From Paenibacillaceae bacterium (GTDB lineage: Bacteria > Bacillota > Bacilli > Paenibacillales > NBRC-103111), in NCBI GenBank assembly GCA_029256185.1, contig JAQSYI010000001.1, positions 186,001-250,000 of the forward strand: a DNA stretch of 64,000 bases, in the 5' to 3' direction. The notes below the pieces were generated by a model. That model saw nothing but the letters and a program-made list of their open reading frames with translations. It did not search any database and was not told the origin of the DNA. Of this stretch, positions 63,563-64,000 are shown one piece after another. How positions within the stretch are numbered: position 1 is the first letter of the stretch; each line of letters starts with the position of its first letter. Made by a program: the position numbers and the translations under genes.

Positions 63563-64000
63563 TCAGATAAATTCTTGCTTGCGTATCTGCACCCCTTCGG
63601 GCAGCCGGATATAAGACATTTGCTTGACTCCATGCGAATCCGTATGCCAGCCCAGGGCGATCTCACCTCCTTTCGGGTGGGGGAAGGCCCCCTTGGCCCA
63701 GGTTACCCGTCCGGCCTGAATCTGTATGTCCACTACATCCGTCCGCCCGGGAAACGGATACCGGATGCCCAGAAGCTGTGAAGACAGGTGATAGGTGGGC
63801 GAGGCGGACCAGGCATGGCAGAGGCTGGTGCCGGGACGAATCTCAAAGTATTCCGGGCAGGTTGTATATCCTTGGGCCAGCGTCCAGCCCCATGCCTGCT
63901 TCATGGCATTCTCCGCCGTTTCGGCCAGGCCCAGGCGGTACAGGCCCTCCAGGATGTAGTAAGCGAAGGAGGGGGAGAACTTCACTCCCTCCCCCGGATC
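63563..64000 (-). CDS. Alpha-L-rhamnosidase-like protein, carboxyl end only
   Basis: The visible carboxyl-terminal ~145 residues carry the six-hairpin glycosidase end: SPSFAYYILEGLYRLGLAETAENAMKQAWGWTLAQGYTTCPEYF, then GTSLCHAWSASPTYHLSSQLLGI, the standard tail of bacterial alpha-L-rhamnosidases. The gene runs off the right edge. Its presence supports a rhamnogalacturonan role for this end of the window. Confidence 0.75.
   Translation of the reverse strand, partial: DPGEGVKFSPSFAYYILEGLYRLGLAETAENAMKQAWGWTLAQGYTTCPEYFEIRPGTSLCHAWSASPTYHLSSQLLGIRYPFPGRTDVVDIQIQAGRVTWAKGAFPHPKGGEIALGWHTDSHGVKQMSYIRLPEGVQIRKQEFI

Overview
The window looks like chromosomal DNA from a GC-moderate, low-GC-phylum Gram-positive soil or plant-associated bacterium, most likely Paenibacillus or a close relative. 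This rests on strong AGGAGG ribosome sites with ATG/GTG/TTG starts, AraC-controlled sugar ABC importers of the LplB/LplC type, several ABC/two-component cassettes, and many plant-polysaccharide genes. The genus is an inference from gene content and style, not from a search.

Layout. 1-2749 (minus): 5' part of a complex I operon, nuoA-B-C-D and the start of nuoH. 3007-10303: a hairpin-rich leader and ferredoxin, a flavin oxidoreductase, an SRPBCC protein, a membrane metallophosphoesterase, an ABC exporter with its ArsR-type regulator, and a DinB protein. 10340-14211: CGNR regulator, MFS efflux pump, a MITE-like element, an FAD oxidoreductase and a TFIIB-type zinc-ribbon protein. 14258-17908: GntR regulator divergent from uxuA-uxuB (hexuronate catabolism), with repeated GTATAC operators. 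18204-22931: NarL-type two-component system, FtsX-type ABC transporter and a J-like membrane protein. 23279-26071: a beta-helix lipoprotein, degenerate tandem repeats and a four-copy palindrome array.

26086-34049 is a sugar-catabolic island: aldolase, mutarotase-like DUF4432, fucose-isomerase-like protein and FGGY kinase in one minus-strand operon, divergent from a PocR-AraC regulator and a heparinase II/III-type lyase. The set has an epimerase, isomerase, kinase and aldolase, so it can carry a complete aldose pathway, but the sugar is unknown. 34347-35212: FusB-type EF-G-binding protein with a second MITE copy inserted before its terminator. 35628-40752: ABC transporter plus OmpR-type two-component system. 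41032-43890: VOC protein and arginine decarboxylase speA.

44428-54862 is a second carbohydrate island. It holds a GH88/GH105 unsaturated uronyl hydrolase with a TIM-barrel isomerase, an SDR and an RraA-like aldolase, divergent from an AraC regulator, then a membrane AraC regulator and a complete ABC importer. 55007-64000 adds an SGNH esterase, a decayed malic enzyme, a serine hydrolase, a 1465-residue secreted multidomain glycosidase-like protein, a ChbG/YdjC deacetylase and the end of an alpha-L-rhamnosidase. Together with uxuAB, the content fits rhamnogalacturonan or pectin side-chain use.

The least explained sequence lies between genes: two copies of a ~160-bp MITE-like element, one with an apparent 7-bp target duplication; a palindrome array whose spacing keeps one reading frame open; mobile-looking hairpin leaders directly upstream of ribosome sites; and several families of small palindromic repeats.
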